DNA from: Tritrichomonas musculus
Lineage: Eukaryota; Parabasalia; Tritrichomonadida; Tritrichomonadidae
Direction of reading: 5' to 3'
DNA: 64,000 nt
NCBI GenBank assembly: GCA_039105265.1
Contig: JAPFFF010000013.1
Span: forward strand, 2,356,001 to 2,420,000
A model generated the notes under the pieces. The model saw only the letters and a program-made list of their open reading frames with translations. It was not told the origin of the DNA and did not search any database. Positions within the stretch are counted from its first letter, which is position 1; each line of letters starts with the position of its first letter. Made by a program: the position numbers and the translations under genes. Shown in pieces: positions 28,136-38,867 of this stretch.

Positions 28136-29218
28136 TTAGCTCCATTTTGTGATTGATTCGGGAACATTATTTTTGGTAGACCAATATTCGAGTTCAAGAT
28201 TTGACAACTTGATTGGATGACCCTCCCTAAGATTTTTCGCTGGGATAGTATCGCGTTTACCACCTTCATACTCGACCCTATATTTATTTTTCTTAACATC
28301 ATAACTAAGAATTTTATTTACAATACCACGCTTGCCATTCTTCAATGAATTTGCTAACGGTATATTATTATTGGTTTTTATTAAGCGGTAACCCGGGAGC
28401 TTATCTATTGAATCATCCTTTGACTTAATTATGAATTGGTTACCTGATTTCGAGTCAATAATATATGCCTCCTTGCTCACCCGATTTCTTATCTTTGAGA
28501 ATGGTTCATCAGCTAATACAATTCTAACCCTATCATTTGTTTTGAAATCATATGGGTTGATGCTTGATTTAGTATTGATGTATGTTAATTCATCATCTTT
28601 AGTTATATCATTAGGAGCTCTATTATCTAATCCCCTATGAGGAGTATTGTTATACGCATCAATCAAATCATTCATTTCAGTTTCATCAATATATCTATTC
28701 TCACCAATAGCATCACGAATTGTTCGCATGAATCGATTAATGATACCAAGTACATTATGATTGTTGTCTTCAGTAGTGGTGTATATTATATTGTTCGATT
28801 TCATAAAACCAAGTACCTCGTTTGATAGATATGCAGCATCTTGGTCGCTGGTTATTGAATAAATATTGTGTACATCTTTTATGAAACATTGTAGCGCGTT
28901 GATAACGGATTTTGAACCCTTGCCTTGTAACGGATATGCATATGCCTTCCTCGTATTAATATTGATGAACATTAAATAATTGAGACCTCCCTTATGCTTT
29001 TCATTAATAAATGTATCCATCTGGTATCCGTGTAAATGTTTCGATACAATTGGCATATATTTAGCTTTGGGTACCTTAACATCATGGACAATATTTTTGT
29101 CTAGAAAATCGTTAGCATCTTTCGCCGTGAAACCATATCGTTTGGCTAACGGAACAAATTTAGATTTGCTCTTCCATGGATATTTTTTAAATAATTCATC
29201 AAGTGTATTATAACTCAT
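28136..29218 (-). CDS. Retroviral-type integrase (Polinton c-int)
   Basis: 360 residues with an RNase H-like rve core, about 65-215. Its landmarks are HGYQMDTFINEKHKGG, the metal-binding SDQDAAYLSNEVLGFM region, NVLGIINRFMRTIRDAI and YNNTPHRGL. The C-terminal third (KNKYRVEYEGGKRDTIPAKN) looks like a small chromo/SH3-type barrel, common in Polinton integrases. It would join the element ends to host DNA. It is first in a compact minus-strand series with the ATPase and the pVI-like gene. Confidence 0.92.
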   Translation of the reverse strand: MSYNTLDELFKKYPWKSKSKFVPLAKRYGFTAKDANDFLDKNIVHDVKVPKAKYMPIVSKHLHGYQMDTFINEKHKGGLNYLMFININTRKAYAYPLQGKGSKSVINALQCFIKDVHNIYSITSDQDAAYLSNEVLGFMKSNNIIYTTTEDNNHNVLGIINRFMRTIRDAIGENRYIDETEMNDLIDAYNNTPHRGLDNRAPNDITKDDELTYINTKSSINPYDFKTNDRVRIVLADEPFSKIRNRVSKEAYIIDSKSGNQFIIKSKDDSIDKLPGYRLIKTNNNIPLANSLKNGKRGIVNKILSYDVKKNKYRVEYEGGKRDTIPAKNLREGHPIKLSNLELEYWSTKNNVPESITKWS

Positions 29219-29239
29219 TTGATTTTAGATTAAACTAGC

Positions 29240-30508
29240 TTATGTATATAACATCTTATCAAATGGTAGGAATTGCATCTCTATACAAAATGATTCGTTT
29301 CGAGGAATCTTAATGGGGATATTATTATGACGACCTGAATAAAACTCAATCCAAAATCCTTGGTCAGTGGAGTTTAATTTATAATACTTTATTGGTATGA
29401 AATCAACTGCACTGTTTCCTATATAATGACGTGAGGATTGTTCAGCAATGGATGAACATATCTTGCATGGTTGTCGGTCCCAAACGTTATAAAAATCAAA
29501 TCGTCTCAGCCACACATTTTTGTATTTTTGGGGATTATTTTGATTTGGTCCGTACCCAATATTCATTACATCGGCGAAATCGTATCTTCTGTAATTAGAA
29601 TCGGTCTCCCTTTCATTAAATGTAATCTTAAAATCAATATAATATAATCCAACATTGATTGGATCTAATTTATTTATCTGGTCAGCTGTTTGTGGTGGCA
29701 GTTCTTCAAATATATAACTATTCTCTATCTTAACATTATTTGGTGAAAACAAAGTTTCAATGAATGTGTTTAGACTATAATCATAATAACCATCCATTTG
29801 TAAATCATTATTACTTCTATCGATATCGTCCTGATGGAATAACGGTATTAATTTATCAGCATTGGTTCGTTTAAAATCTAGTATTTCTTTAACTGCAGCA
29901 TCATATTCATCTTTAGTCTTAAATATGAAACCATATACATCTTTAATTAGATTAATTGGACCTGTAATCGGTTTGTAATATCTTTGTAATATTTTTCCAT
30001 AACTGGTTAGCGCATCTTTTATGGTATCGAGAGCAATCTTATGTTTTGTAATTGCATTTTTATTATATTCTTCAAACTTTGGTTTAATCTGTTTTTCAAC
30101 ATCGTCGAATAGCTTTCTAAAATCGTGCTCAGTGCCTAGCCATGAGATAATTTTAGATGAGACCTCTGCTTTTTGTTTTTCTGTAAGCATATCATATATC
30201 TCATCATTAGTCTTATCGGGATTTTTATTTTTGAGGTCATCGAATGTACATCTTAAATATTTCCTAACTCTCAAATCAAATTCCAATTTCCTTCTTCGAG
30301 CCAACATATTAATATTCCTTACACCAATAATAGTTTCACCACGATTAGCTGTACACCATTCATGGGGGAAATCAAAATAGTACCTATTGAACTTATCTTT
30401 ATCGGGCTTCCCATCTTCTAGAAAGAATGCTGATTCGATAGGAATGGGTACCTGCTCATCTGTGATATTATCAATGGTTGGATGTAGTGATTTAAACCTA
30501 CTATACAT
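29240..30508 (-). CDS. Polinton protein of 422 residues, possibly structural
   Basis: The N-terminal half is charged and helical (LARRRKLEFDLRVRKYL). The C-terminal half is beta-rich with aromatic residues (YYIDFKITFNERETDS, SAVDFIPIKYYKL, GFWIEFYSGRHNN), suggesting a jelly-roll-like or receptor-type domain. It is the outermost gene on the right. Its start lies behind an AAAAATAAATCTTTAATTG block that belongs to the right TIR, so the TIR edge supplies its promoter region. Function not recognised. Confidence 0.5.
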   Translation of the reverse strand: MYSRFKSLHPTIDNITDEQVPIPIESAFFLEDGKPDKDKFNRYYFDFPHEWCTANRGETIIGVRNINMLARRRKLEFDLRVRKYLRCTFDDLKNKNPDKTNDEIYDMLTEKQKAEVSSKIISWLGTEHDFRKLFDDVEKQIKPKFEEYNKNAITKHKIALDTIKDALTSYGKILQRYYKPITGPINLIKDVYGFIFKTKDEYDAAVKEILDFKRTNADKLIPLFHQDDIDRSNNDLQMDGYYDYSLNTFIETLFSPNNVKIENSYIFEELPPQTADQINKLDPINVGLYYIDFKITFNERETDSNYRRYDFADVMNIGYGPNQNNPQKYKNVWLRRFDFYNVWDRQPCKICSSIAEQSSRHYIGNSAVDFIPIKYYKLNSTDQGFWIEFYSGRHNNIPIKIPRNESFCIEMQFLPFDKMLYT

Positions 30509-30512
30509 TTAT

Positions 30513-31072
30513 GATTCAATTAAAGATTTATTTTTGAGAAGGTATCGGGTGTACATGAAGTGGTTGCATGAGTAGATGTATGTGATGAGATATGGGAGAT
30601 GATTGCATGAGTGGATGTATGAGTGGATTTGTGTGAGATGGATTGCTGTAGGAGTATGCTAGATGATTACTTGAGTGGATGTGTGTGATGGTTGCATGAG
30701 ATGATTTGTGTGAGATGGGTTGCTTGAGATGATTGCATGAGTGGATGTATGAGATGGGTTGCTTGAGATGATTGCTTGAGATGATTGCATGAGATGGGTT
30801 GGTATTAAGTAGTTATACATAGTGAAGGGGGGATAGATAACTAGTATAAGCAAATGGGGCTCTCCGTGTAGGGTGGCTGGGTGGGGGTTGCTTGGGGGCT
30901 GTTTGGAGATATGGTTTATTATAGCGAGGGAGCTTTTCAAAGCGAGGGAGCTATAATATAAAACATCTCCAAAGTACCTCAAATTATCGTCTCTTCAGGA
31001 AGCTTTCAAAGCCAGAGAGCCCCATTTGCTTATACTAGTTATCTATCCCCCCTTCACTATGTATAACTACTA
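30513..31072. repeat. Polinton right terminal inverted repeat
   Basis: The reverse complement of 7878-8491 with a shorter minisatellite (about 30545-30800). The terminal palindrome is here too: arms at about 30808-30865 and 31014-31071, with a few mismatches in the outer arm. Confidence 0.92.
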
Positions 31073-32250
31073 CAGGGCATGCAAGATTGCAGATACCATT
31101 AAAATTCGATTTTGAGCAGCTTGAATAGTTTGAAAATTAATAATATTTTGAATATAAGAAGGTGAAGAGTATAGGCACTACCTGATTCTGTTTCATAGGA
31201 GAGGTTAGATCCAAATCAAAATAGCTGAACTACATGGGTTGTATGGCCTGAAAAGAATGTGATATTGAAATTAATTTTTAACAAATTTTCGAAGACAATT
31301 GAATTCTATTTAACATGAGCCAAATATTATCTGAAATTTTATTTTGCATTTTAAATAATGATATCATTACACCAAAATCTTTAACTGGATTTGTTTCAAT
31401 GATCAATTTAAAGAGCATCATATAAATAAGAAAATAGAATAATATTAAAACTTTTTGAGTTCCAAAAGAGAGTTTTTTAACCTATAATAAAAATTGAATA
31501 AATTTTCTCAAATTTTAAAAAAAAATTATCAATTTTTTTATTTTTTCTATTAAACCGAAATAATCAAAAATTAGTATATCTTGAAATAATAGGATAATTA
31601 TATTAATTAAACAAAAAATATAATTTAAAACAATTATATAGAAAAATTTTGTTATAAAAATTTAAAAAAATTTCACAAACTTGAGTTTACCTATTTCATT
31701 TTACATTTTTTTAATCATTTTTTCTTCATTAATATAATGAAAAATAAATAAATTACTTTTTTATAAAACCTATAAATGATAATGACTAACCAAAAAAAAA
31801 TATAAATATAATTCATGTTTTTATTTTTACACTATCCATAACCTGATACAAAATTTGTATTTGAAACATAAATAAATCATGTGAAACATATAATTTTATA
31901 TCCTAAACAAATTGAAATATAAATATAACAAATAATTTTATATCATTATCAATTTTTAAAACCAATATGGAGTGCAATTTCAACTAATAATTCTAATATA
32001 TCAATATAACAAGATTAAAAAGAATTTTTTTTAAATCATTCAATTTTCAACATTAGATTCTTAAATTTAGATTAAAATAAAATGACAATGAACCCAATTA
32101 TTAACATTATTAATTCATCAAGTTGTCTTTTATTTAAAAAAAAAAAATACAACAAGTTTCATTTTAATATAAATTTAGATTTTTTTTTTTATTTAGTCAA
32201 TTATTATTTTCTCGTTATATTAACGATTAATGATTAATATAATAAAACAT
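31073..32250. other. A+T-rich spacer
   Basis: Right flank of the Polinton and 3' flank of the transporter gene. Very A+T-rich, with long A and T runs near 32140-32190. No supported gene, RNA or repeat. Confidence 0.5.
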
Positions 32251-32251
32251 A

Positions 32252-33787
32252 TCATTTAAACGAATCTATGACACCGATAACAGCTTGCCATGTTGCAATT
32301 ACGGCGCTCACAAATCCGAATATGAAGCAAATGATACATAAAATTTGTTGAACTAAAGTTGAAGAGTTTGTTTTTTTCCTGTAAATGAAGTACAAAGCGC
32401 TTGGCAGAGTAAAGTCGACCATGCAACCACCCAAAGAACCTGCGATACCAAGCACAGGCTTCACTTGTGGGAATATTGTAGCCAAAATGACAGGCAAAAT
32501 AGTTGAAATGATGAAAGCAGAGACAGTTTTAGCGACTCTTTGACATTTTGTATCTTTTTCAAGATTTCGAATTTCTTCATTTTCATCATTTTCAGGTTCA
32601 TTTTGGTCACCGTAATTAATTCCACTTTGAATTACATCCAATTCAGGCAATCTATAAACTTCTTCACCTTCTTCACTAATGTTAGGCAACTCTTTTTTCT
32701 CAGATGATTCATTTTCACGGTTGTTATTATCGTCATCATTTGAATTTCCATCACATTTAAACAGATCTAAAAACATTTCATTCACAGTATCAGATATGAA
32801 GACATAAGAACCAGTAACACTCACAGTATAAGCAATTCTCATTATAACTATCATGGCATCGCCATTTGAGAAATTATTTAATACATTTCCATTCGTGCTT
32901 TCGCCGAGGAATAAATAGCCCATTAAAGCTGGAACAGTCATAAACAAAAACACAAGGAAAATTCCACCCAAAGTAACCAATTTTCTTCTTTTAATGAGTT
33001 CATGATCATCATCTACATTGATTTTATATAATTGTATCTTGGTTAAAAAAACAGATGGAAGCGCATAACACAAGGAATAAATCGAAATTGAATTGAACAA
33101 TTTTATATCTGCTTTTATCACTTTACACGTTGGTTCAATTGCATGATGCTTATGGATATAAATAGAGGACTTAATGAATAATACTAAGAGAAACCAACAA
33201 CATGTGAGAAAGGTTTCAATCGATATAAATTTACTGAAGATATCTGGTCGGTTGTATTTTCGCATGTCTGGAACAGCTTTTCGGTAAGTAACTGTGATAA
33301 ATAAGATGATTGTGGAACAAAGAACAATAATAACACCACGTCCTGCCTTGGATGATACCGTTACATCAAGAAGTTCAAGACAAGGAATGAGTAAATCGCC
33401 TAGTAAAACGATGTAACCGATAAGAACTGGCCATAAAAGTAGAATATTGAATAAATCATAACAATATCGTCCAAAGTTCTTTAAATAATGCTTGTAATGA
33501 TCGGATAATTTGGTTCGCGTTGGATCGTGAACATCAATTTCAATTATGCCAATTGTACAATAGTATGAAATAAGACACATAACAACAGATAATATTATAG
33601 ATAGTATAATTCCGGAATCAACAAAGATACCAGGAGATGCAAGAATCGTTGCTCCTAATTGTTGATTCAATATCAATCCTGCAACAAGTGGACCAAATTC
33701 GCCTACGGATTTAATTGGCTGATTCGGGTTCGCGCTATAGGTTTGATTTTGATCTTCATTGCTAACTTCATCCTGTATATTTTCCAT
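32252..33787 (-). CDS. Amino acid transporter (AAAP family)
   Basis: 511 residues with about 11 membrane segments. The first begins after a cytosolic N-terminus of about 30 residues (FGPLVAGLILNQQLGATILA), matching the family signature of an unwound first helix. A long acidic, Asn/Glu-rich loop (about 350-415; DDDNNNRENESSEKKE) precedes the last three or four helices. The family moves amino acids across the plasma or lysosomal membrane, usually with protons or sodium. Trichomonads carry many paralogs, in line with their reliance on scavenged amino acids. Intact, with the ATG at 33787 and a TAAA overlapping the stop. Confidence 0.9.
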   Translation of the reverse strand: MENIQDEVSNEDQNQTYSANPNQPIKSVGEFGPLVAGLILNQQLGATILASPGIFVDSGIILSIILSVVMCLISYYCTIGIIEIDVHDPTRTKLSDHYKHYLKNFGRYCYDLFNILLLWPVLIGYIVLLGDLLIPCLELLDVTVSSKAGRGVIIVLCSTIILFITVTYRKAVPDMRKYNRPDIFSKFISIETFLTCCWFLLVLFIKSSIYIHKHHAIEPTCKVIKADIKLFNSISIYSLCYALPSVFLTKIQLYKINVDDDHELIKRRKLVTLGGIFLVFLFMTVPALMGYLFLGESTNGNVLNNFSNGDAMIVIMRIAYTVSVTGSYVFISDTVNEMFLDLFKCDGNSNDDDNNNRENESSEKKELPNISEEGEEVYRLPELDVIQSGINYGDQNEPENDENEEIRNLEKDTKCQRVAKTVSAFIISTILPVILATIFPQVKPVLGIAGSLGGCMVDFTLPSALYFIYRKKTNSSTLVQQILCIICFIFGFVSAVIATWQAVIGVIDSFK

Positions 33788-34875
33788 GAATTTTTACACT
33801 ATAGCTATGGCTACAATTAAATTTTATAAAAAATTAAACATTTTTATTTTGGATTATATAGACTATTTAATATTATTTATTGAAAATATATTGTTTTATA
33901 ACAATATAGTAAATATTTTTTAAATATAGAATATGATTTACTTCTTTAATGATTTAATAATAATTATTTTTTTTATGAAAATTATTGAAAAACAATTTTT
34001 TAATTTATATTATATGTATTATTTAATTTGTAGCAAAAATATAATTGTAAAACTGATTATTTAACGATATTAGAAAAAGCTTTATTCTTAGCAAAAATTG
34101 AATTAATTCAATTTTTCTTTTGATTAAATAATATTAAATAAATAAATTATTAACTTATAATTTACATATAAATATATATATTTTATTTTAATAATTTAAT
34201 AATACATAATATTACGTAAAACACTTTTATTATAAAATATATTCTTAAAATAATTTTTTTATTTTTATGATATAAAAATTTATCTTGCTTATCAAAATTG
34301 ATAAAATCGAATAATTTCTATCGGTATGGCTATTCAAAAAAAACTCATTTATCTTATAGTAAAATATATATTCATTCAGTTTTAAATAGAAAGAACATTA
34401 AAATTAATTTAGAAAACTTTTTAATTTAATTAGACAATATAAAATACTTGTAACTAATATATCGATTTTTAATTTAATTCTAAAATGTTTACTTTACATT
34501 TCCAAATGATTAAAATCATAAAAATTCAATACTAAATTAAATCGAGCCATCATATATAAATATTATTGAAGGAAAATATTTAAAAAAACCAAAATTAAAA
34601 CCCTAATTAAAAGTTAAAGGATGATATCCTTATTACAATTGCTTATTTTTAATAAGCAAACTAAAAAAAAAAAAATCTTATTGAAATATAATTTAAATTT
34701 TAAGAATGTATTTTTTGATTTTAAATATAATTACAATTTGATAATAATCCCAATAATGAATAATTTATATTTAAAGTTCTTTATTTAATGAACTTTAATG
34801 ATATTAAGTTAAAACTTTTAGAGAGGTATTCTTTTTTTGGTTGACATGTCTCTATTTTATAAAAATATATATGAA
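33788..34875. other. A+T-rich spacer
   Basis: No supported gene, RNA or repeat in about 1.1 kb of extremely A+T-rich sequence. Confidence 0.5.
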
Positions 34876-35320
34876 ATAAATGAAGTGTACTTTGTGTTGA
34901 TAAAATTTTTCATGTCTTTAATGTTATCTTCTGAAAAATTATTGTTAGTTAAATTTAGTTTTTTTAAATCCTTGAATGCCTGATGTAATAACAGATTTGA
35001 TATAATTTAATAATTTTTCACATCCTTGATCACCTAAATTATTGTTTGATAAATCAACATCAACTGGTGAATATGGATCCAATGCACTTAAAATCATTTC
35101 ACCCGTTTCTGGTGTAAGTTGACAATTATTAACTGATAATGAGCATCCAAAATCTAGAAATATTGGATATGAAAATTCTCCTATTATGCAATTATCAAAG
35201 CAAATTAATTTAGGTTTTCCATTATATATAATATCTTTAATAAAACCTCTCACATTTTGGTTTTTGTGATAAAATGAATATTTATTTATGCATTTGTTTT
35301 CTATATATAATACTAAACAA
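34876..35320 (-). pseudogene. Leucine-rich-repeat gene fragment
   Basis: The open frame at 34945-35253 begins at GTG with no in-frame ATG, though it stays open upstream to about 35320. It carries ribonuclease-inhibitor-type repeats (LSVNNCQLTPETGEMI, VDVDLSNNNLGDQGCEKLLN). After its stop the next repeat continues in another frame (KLNLTNNNFSEDNIKDM), with the switch at a run of seven adenines. It is therefore a truncated and frame-shifted LRR gene, unless the run is an assembly error. The intact parent would be a trichomonad LRR protein. Confidence 0.6.
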
Positions 35321-36600
35321 AAGTTAATTTAACCATATTGCCAATAAATGCATTATTAAAGAGATATTTAAATGATTATTTAAAAAGTATTTTGTTTCTT
35401 TATATTTCCTATATTATCATACTTATATAAGATATTAGCACTGCTATAAAGAATACTTGTTTATTTATTTTTAATATATTAGGAATTTAAAAATGAAAAT
35501 AACTAAAAATTAGATATATATACTAATTAAAAATATATTATATTTATATAAAATTATATATTATAAAAAGCTATATATATTTACTAACTTTGATATATTT
35601 ATTAATATAAAAATATTTCAAATCTAAATAATCACTCTATACAAAACAACTCGTTTTTCTAACCCGGTAGCTCAAATATTCTGAAGAGCAATTCAAAATA
35701 ACTCGCTTTTCTAACCCGAAATGCTCAAATATTCAATTGAATTTCTGAATATTATTTTAGAAATAAATAAAAAAATTTTTAGTTATCTATTTTAACATAA
35801 CCAATTTTCAACATAAAATTTAATTGAATCTCTATTATCTTGACATATTAATGATTTTATATTTATTTACTTTTTTATTAAACATTACAAAAGATATTAC
35901 ATTAAATAAAACAAAATTTATTTTATGATTTTAGAAAAGATCAAAAATTAAGATAATATTTGAAGAACTAAAATCATTTAAGTTGCCAAAATAATTAAAA
36001 TTCTTTTATTTATTGAATTCATATTTATTCCATTTATTTTGGAATAATAAATCAGAACTCTAGATGTGTTCATTTATTATAAATCATCTAAAAGATTTAA
36101 TAAATATCTAATATTAAAAATATATTTATTTACATTATATATTACAAATTAATGATTATTTCATTTATATTTGGAATATAACATTTAATTCTTTCGATTA
36201 TTTTTGATTTTAACTTTTGGAATTGGATTAAGTGTTAAATATATAAATTAATCAAGCAAATATTTTTAACAAGTTTTAATTATTTCAAAAGTTTTTAAAA
36301 ATGATGATCATAAAATTTCAGTTTAACGAAAATTTAAACGAAAATGCATCTAGCCTATAGTTATACAATGGATTTACTAATGTTTAACCAGAAGACATTG
36401 TAATTCTATTTCTGACATATAATATTGCAAATATTAAGATTTTAATTTCAAAATATCTGATTGAAATTATCCTATAGATATTAATATGATGTGAATAAGC
36501 ATGATATATATTTTAAATTAAGTAAATATATTATTTTGTCGAGATAAAAATATTTTACAGGTATCGATGAAAAATTGTAAACGGTAATGTTAGGGGGTTT
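35321..36600. other. A+T-rich spacer with one short direct repeat
   Basis: Mostly featureless. At about 35645-35735 a 45-bp unit (aactcgtttttctaaccc ... gctcaaatattc) is present twice in tandem. No gene or RNA seen. Confidence 0.5.
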
Positions 36601-36616
36601 TCATATTCTTCTTTAA

Positions 36617-36721
36617 TTAAAATTCCTTGAATTGTGATAATTTTCCATTTAATTTTTCACCATAATTTAATACATTCTTTATTTCTTCAAGATTAGTTGC
36701 AACAAGATTTCCTTTTTTCAT
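36617..36721 (-). pseudogene. Tiny protein-like remnant
   Basis: A 34-codon frame with ATG (MKKGNLVATNLEEIKNVL, then NYGEKLNGKL) reads far more like protein than the surrounding DNA. Nothing up- or downstream extends it. Probably a leftover of a larger gene; product not recognised. Confidence 0.2.
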
Positions 36722-37671
36722 TGATATTGTATAAGATAGTATTTTTTAAAATGATATGATTTTATATATATATTCATTGCTGAAACGAAAAATTTCATAC
36801 CCCTTAATTTTACTTGTCGGAGGAGTTTTCAGTTTTTGATAAGAAATCAAATAAAAAAACGAATATTTTTCTGCATAAAACGATCAAAAAGACGATCATT
36901 CTTTTCACCATCTTTCAATTTCTCTCAAATTAATTATCTAAAATAGTCATATCATCGTACGTTTATTTTTTTCATATATTTTTTTGATTTTTTTCATTCA
37001 GTTCGCATTTTCAATCAGAGATTTTTATAAATTTGATATCGAAATTTTTTTAGGCACATTTCCTACGGATTAGTTTTAAAAATAAAATCTTACACAATTT
37101 TATATGAGAAAAAAAAGAAATTTCTCAATAAAAAATTCATATTTCTCCATTTATTTTAAGAATATATTTTTGTTATTTTTTATTGTTAAATTTTAAAGTA
37201 AAATTTTATAAAGAAAACTTTTACAGCATTTTTTTTTTAAAATAATTATAATGACTTTTGATATAAACAAAAACTAAGATCAAATATGCATATAAATCTT
37301 ATTTTTTACATCTATCCCATGATATTTATCAGAAAATAAAGAAATTAATTATCTCAAAATTTCTTGTATCAGATAAAAACTGAAGGCTCCCTCATGCGAA
37401 AATGTGAGAGGTATGCTTTTATAAAGTGTATTATATTATTGAGAAGCTCATAAAACCCGATATTTTGGTTAAAAAAAACAATTTATATATAAGGAAAATT
37501 AGTGTTAACTTTTTTTCATTATATTTTATATTCTAGAGTCATTTATCTAAATCGCAGAAAAATAGTTTTTTATTTTCATATGTATATTTTCATTTTATAA
37601 ATATTTGAGACTTTATTTTAAGAAAAAAATCGCTAAGAAGTAATTATATGTATTGATATATTCAAACATTT

Positions 37672-37930
37672 TTAATATTTTGATTTAATATTTCTTGAAT
37701 TTATGATAAATGCTAATTTATCTATAATAAAACAATAATAAAAACAATCAAAAGCATACATAAAAAAAGATAATTTAGTTTTATTTTTCACTTTTTGAGA
37801 AGGCTTTGCTAAAAAAAAAAGTTGCACATACTCTACAAAAACATGACATAAACGTGACATTGAAAAAGTTATGAAATCATCACTGTCTTCTTTCAATTTT
37901 AGAAAGGACTGTCCACAATTGAGAGTGAAC
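37672..37930 (-). pseudogene. Protein-like frame without ATG in the duplicated block, copy 1
   Basis: The frame (LKEDSDDFITFSMSRLCHVF, then FFLAKPSQKVKNKT) is open from about 37930 to 37672 but has no ATG at its start. It is retained identically in the second copy. The first internal ATG would give about 62 residues. Probably a gene fragment; family unknown. Confidence 0.25.
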
Positions 37931-38162
37931 AGTAAAACTATGTATTAATGACCAAATGAGAATTATAGTAAATTTTTTTTTGTTTTTTTAAAATTGATTA
38001 AAAAAATAAAAAAATCGAATAATAAATGTTTAATTTTATCTGAGACACTCAGAGATAAATTCTTTTATAATCCATTAACTTTGAAAATATAACCTTACAG
38101 CCAGAATCCTGAGATTACAGTAGCTGTATGAGCTATAAAGCTAATGGATTATTTAAAGATTA

Positions 38163-38855
38163 TTAAAAATTTTTTTCAAAAATCGAATCATTGATTGATT
38201 CTTCATCGGAAGAACCGCCCCCAATTTCATTGAAAGCAAACCATTCTGAAGAACCAGAGCCAGAAGGTTCGCACAAATCAATTAAGTCAAAATCAATTTC
38301 TGAATTTGAGTTTGAATTTGAATTGATCGGCGATTCATTCAAATTTGAATTGTCATCTTGACGAAGAGGTTTCAATTTAACAGTCTCCGCCAATTTCAAA
38401 AAATCTTCAATAAATTGATCGGATATTTCTTTGTTTGGCAGTGGGAGGAAATGTACTGTCTCGTTAAGGACCTGACAAATTTGATCATAATTAGACCCCG
38501 AACAAGAAACTGTAATAAGAATATCTCTTTCTTTTGTGGTCGCTTCTTCAATATCACTAACTGTAAAATGTAATGCATTTACAAGTTTGCTCAAAAAATG
38601 GAAAATAAATTTTAAACAATCTTGATCTATCACTCCACATTTCTGATATATTAATTCTATGAAGCCTTGACCTTTGTCACATTCAACATTAAATAAATTT
38701 TTAAGCTCCTGTAACATATTTTCACAGCCATCAACTTTTCTATTTTTAACTGTATCTTCTTCCAACTTTTCTTTATGATATCCCAATGCAAAATGTACTT
38801 CTTTTGTAGAAAACTTTAGGCGAAAGAGATTTTTCGTTTTTTTAGGAGGTTGCAT
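38163..38855 (-). CDS. Short paralog of the 320-residue protein at 40203, 230 residues
   Basis: Residues about 1-45 are basic and pair with the N-terminus of the longer paralog. The central insert present there (about 90 residues, the IBD-like part) is absent here. The common core reads ELKNLFNVECDKGQGFIELI, then ERDILITVSCSGSNYDQI and LNETVHFLPLPNKEISDQF. The tail is Ser/Asn/Gly-rich and acidic (NSNSNSNSEIDFDL). A TCATTT initiator box sits 6 bases before the ATG. Given its relationship to the longer protein it may be a DNA-binding factor that lost its DNA-binding part; that is inference. Confidence 0.6.
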   Translation of the reverse strand: MQPPKKTKNLFRLKFSTKEVHFALGYHKEKLEEDTVKNRKVDGCENMLQELKNLFNVECDKGQGFIELIYQKCGVIDQDCLKFIFHFLSKLVNALHFTVSDIEEATTKERDILITVSCSGSNYDQICQVLNETVHFLPLPNKEISDQFIEDFLKLAETVKLKPLRQDDNSNLNESPINSNSNSNSEIDFDLIDLCEPSGSGSSEWFAFNEIGGGSSDEESINDSIFEKNF

Positions 38856-38861
38856 ATTTGA

Positions 38862-38867
38862 AAATGA
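38862..38867 (-). promoter_or_regulatory. Initiator-like TCATTT, copy 1 gene
   Basis: TCATTTTCAAAT directly precedes the ATG of the 230-residue gene, and the identical arrangement occurs in copy 2. It matches the TCAYTW initiator rule. Confidence 0.5.

Larger units (their letters stand above)
7878..31072. mobile_element. Polinton (Maverick) element, about 23.2 kb, looks whole
   Basis: The ends are long terminal inverted repeats starting TAGTAGTTATACATAG (7878) and ending in its reverse complement (31072). Between them lie the family hallmarks: protein-primed DNA polymerase B, a retroviral-like integrase, an FtsK/HerA-type packaging ATPase and a probable double-jelly-roll capsid protein. About a dozen further genes are present. 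Size and content fit trichomonad Polintons. Composition is visibly less A+T-rich than the flanks. The TIRs are nearly identical apart from repeat copy number and the main genes are open, so the copy looks whole and recent. I see no matching 5-6-bp target duplication beside the two ends. Confidence 0.93.

Noticed and set aside
31073-36600. LTR retroelement or other virus-like copies in the long spacers
   Set aside because: No reverse transcriptase, long terminal direct repeats or capsid-like frames seen; the spacers are simple A+T-rich DNA.
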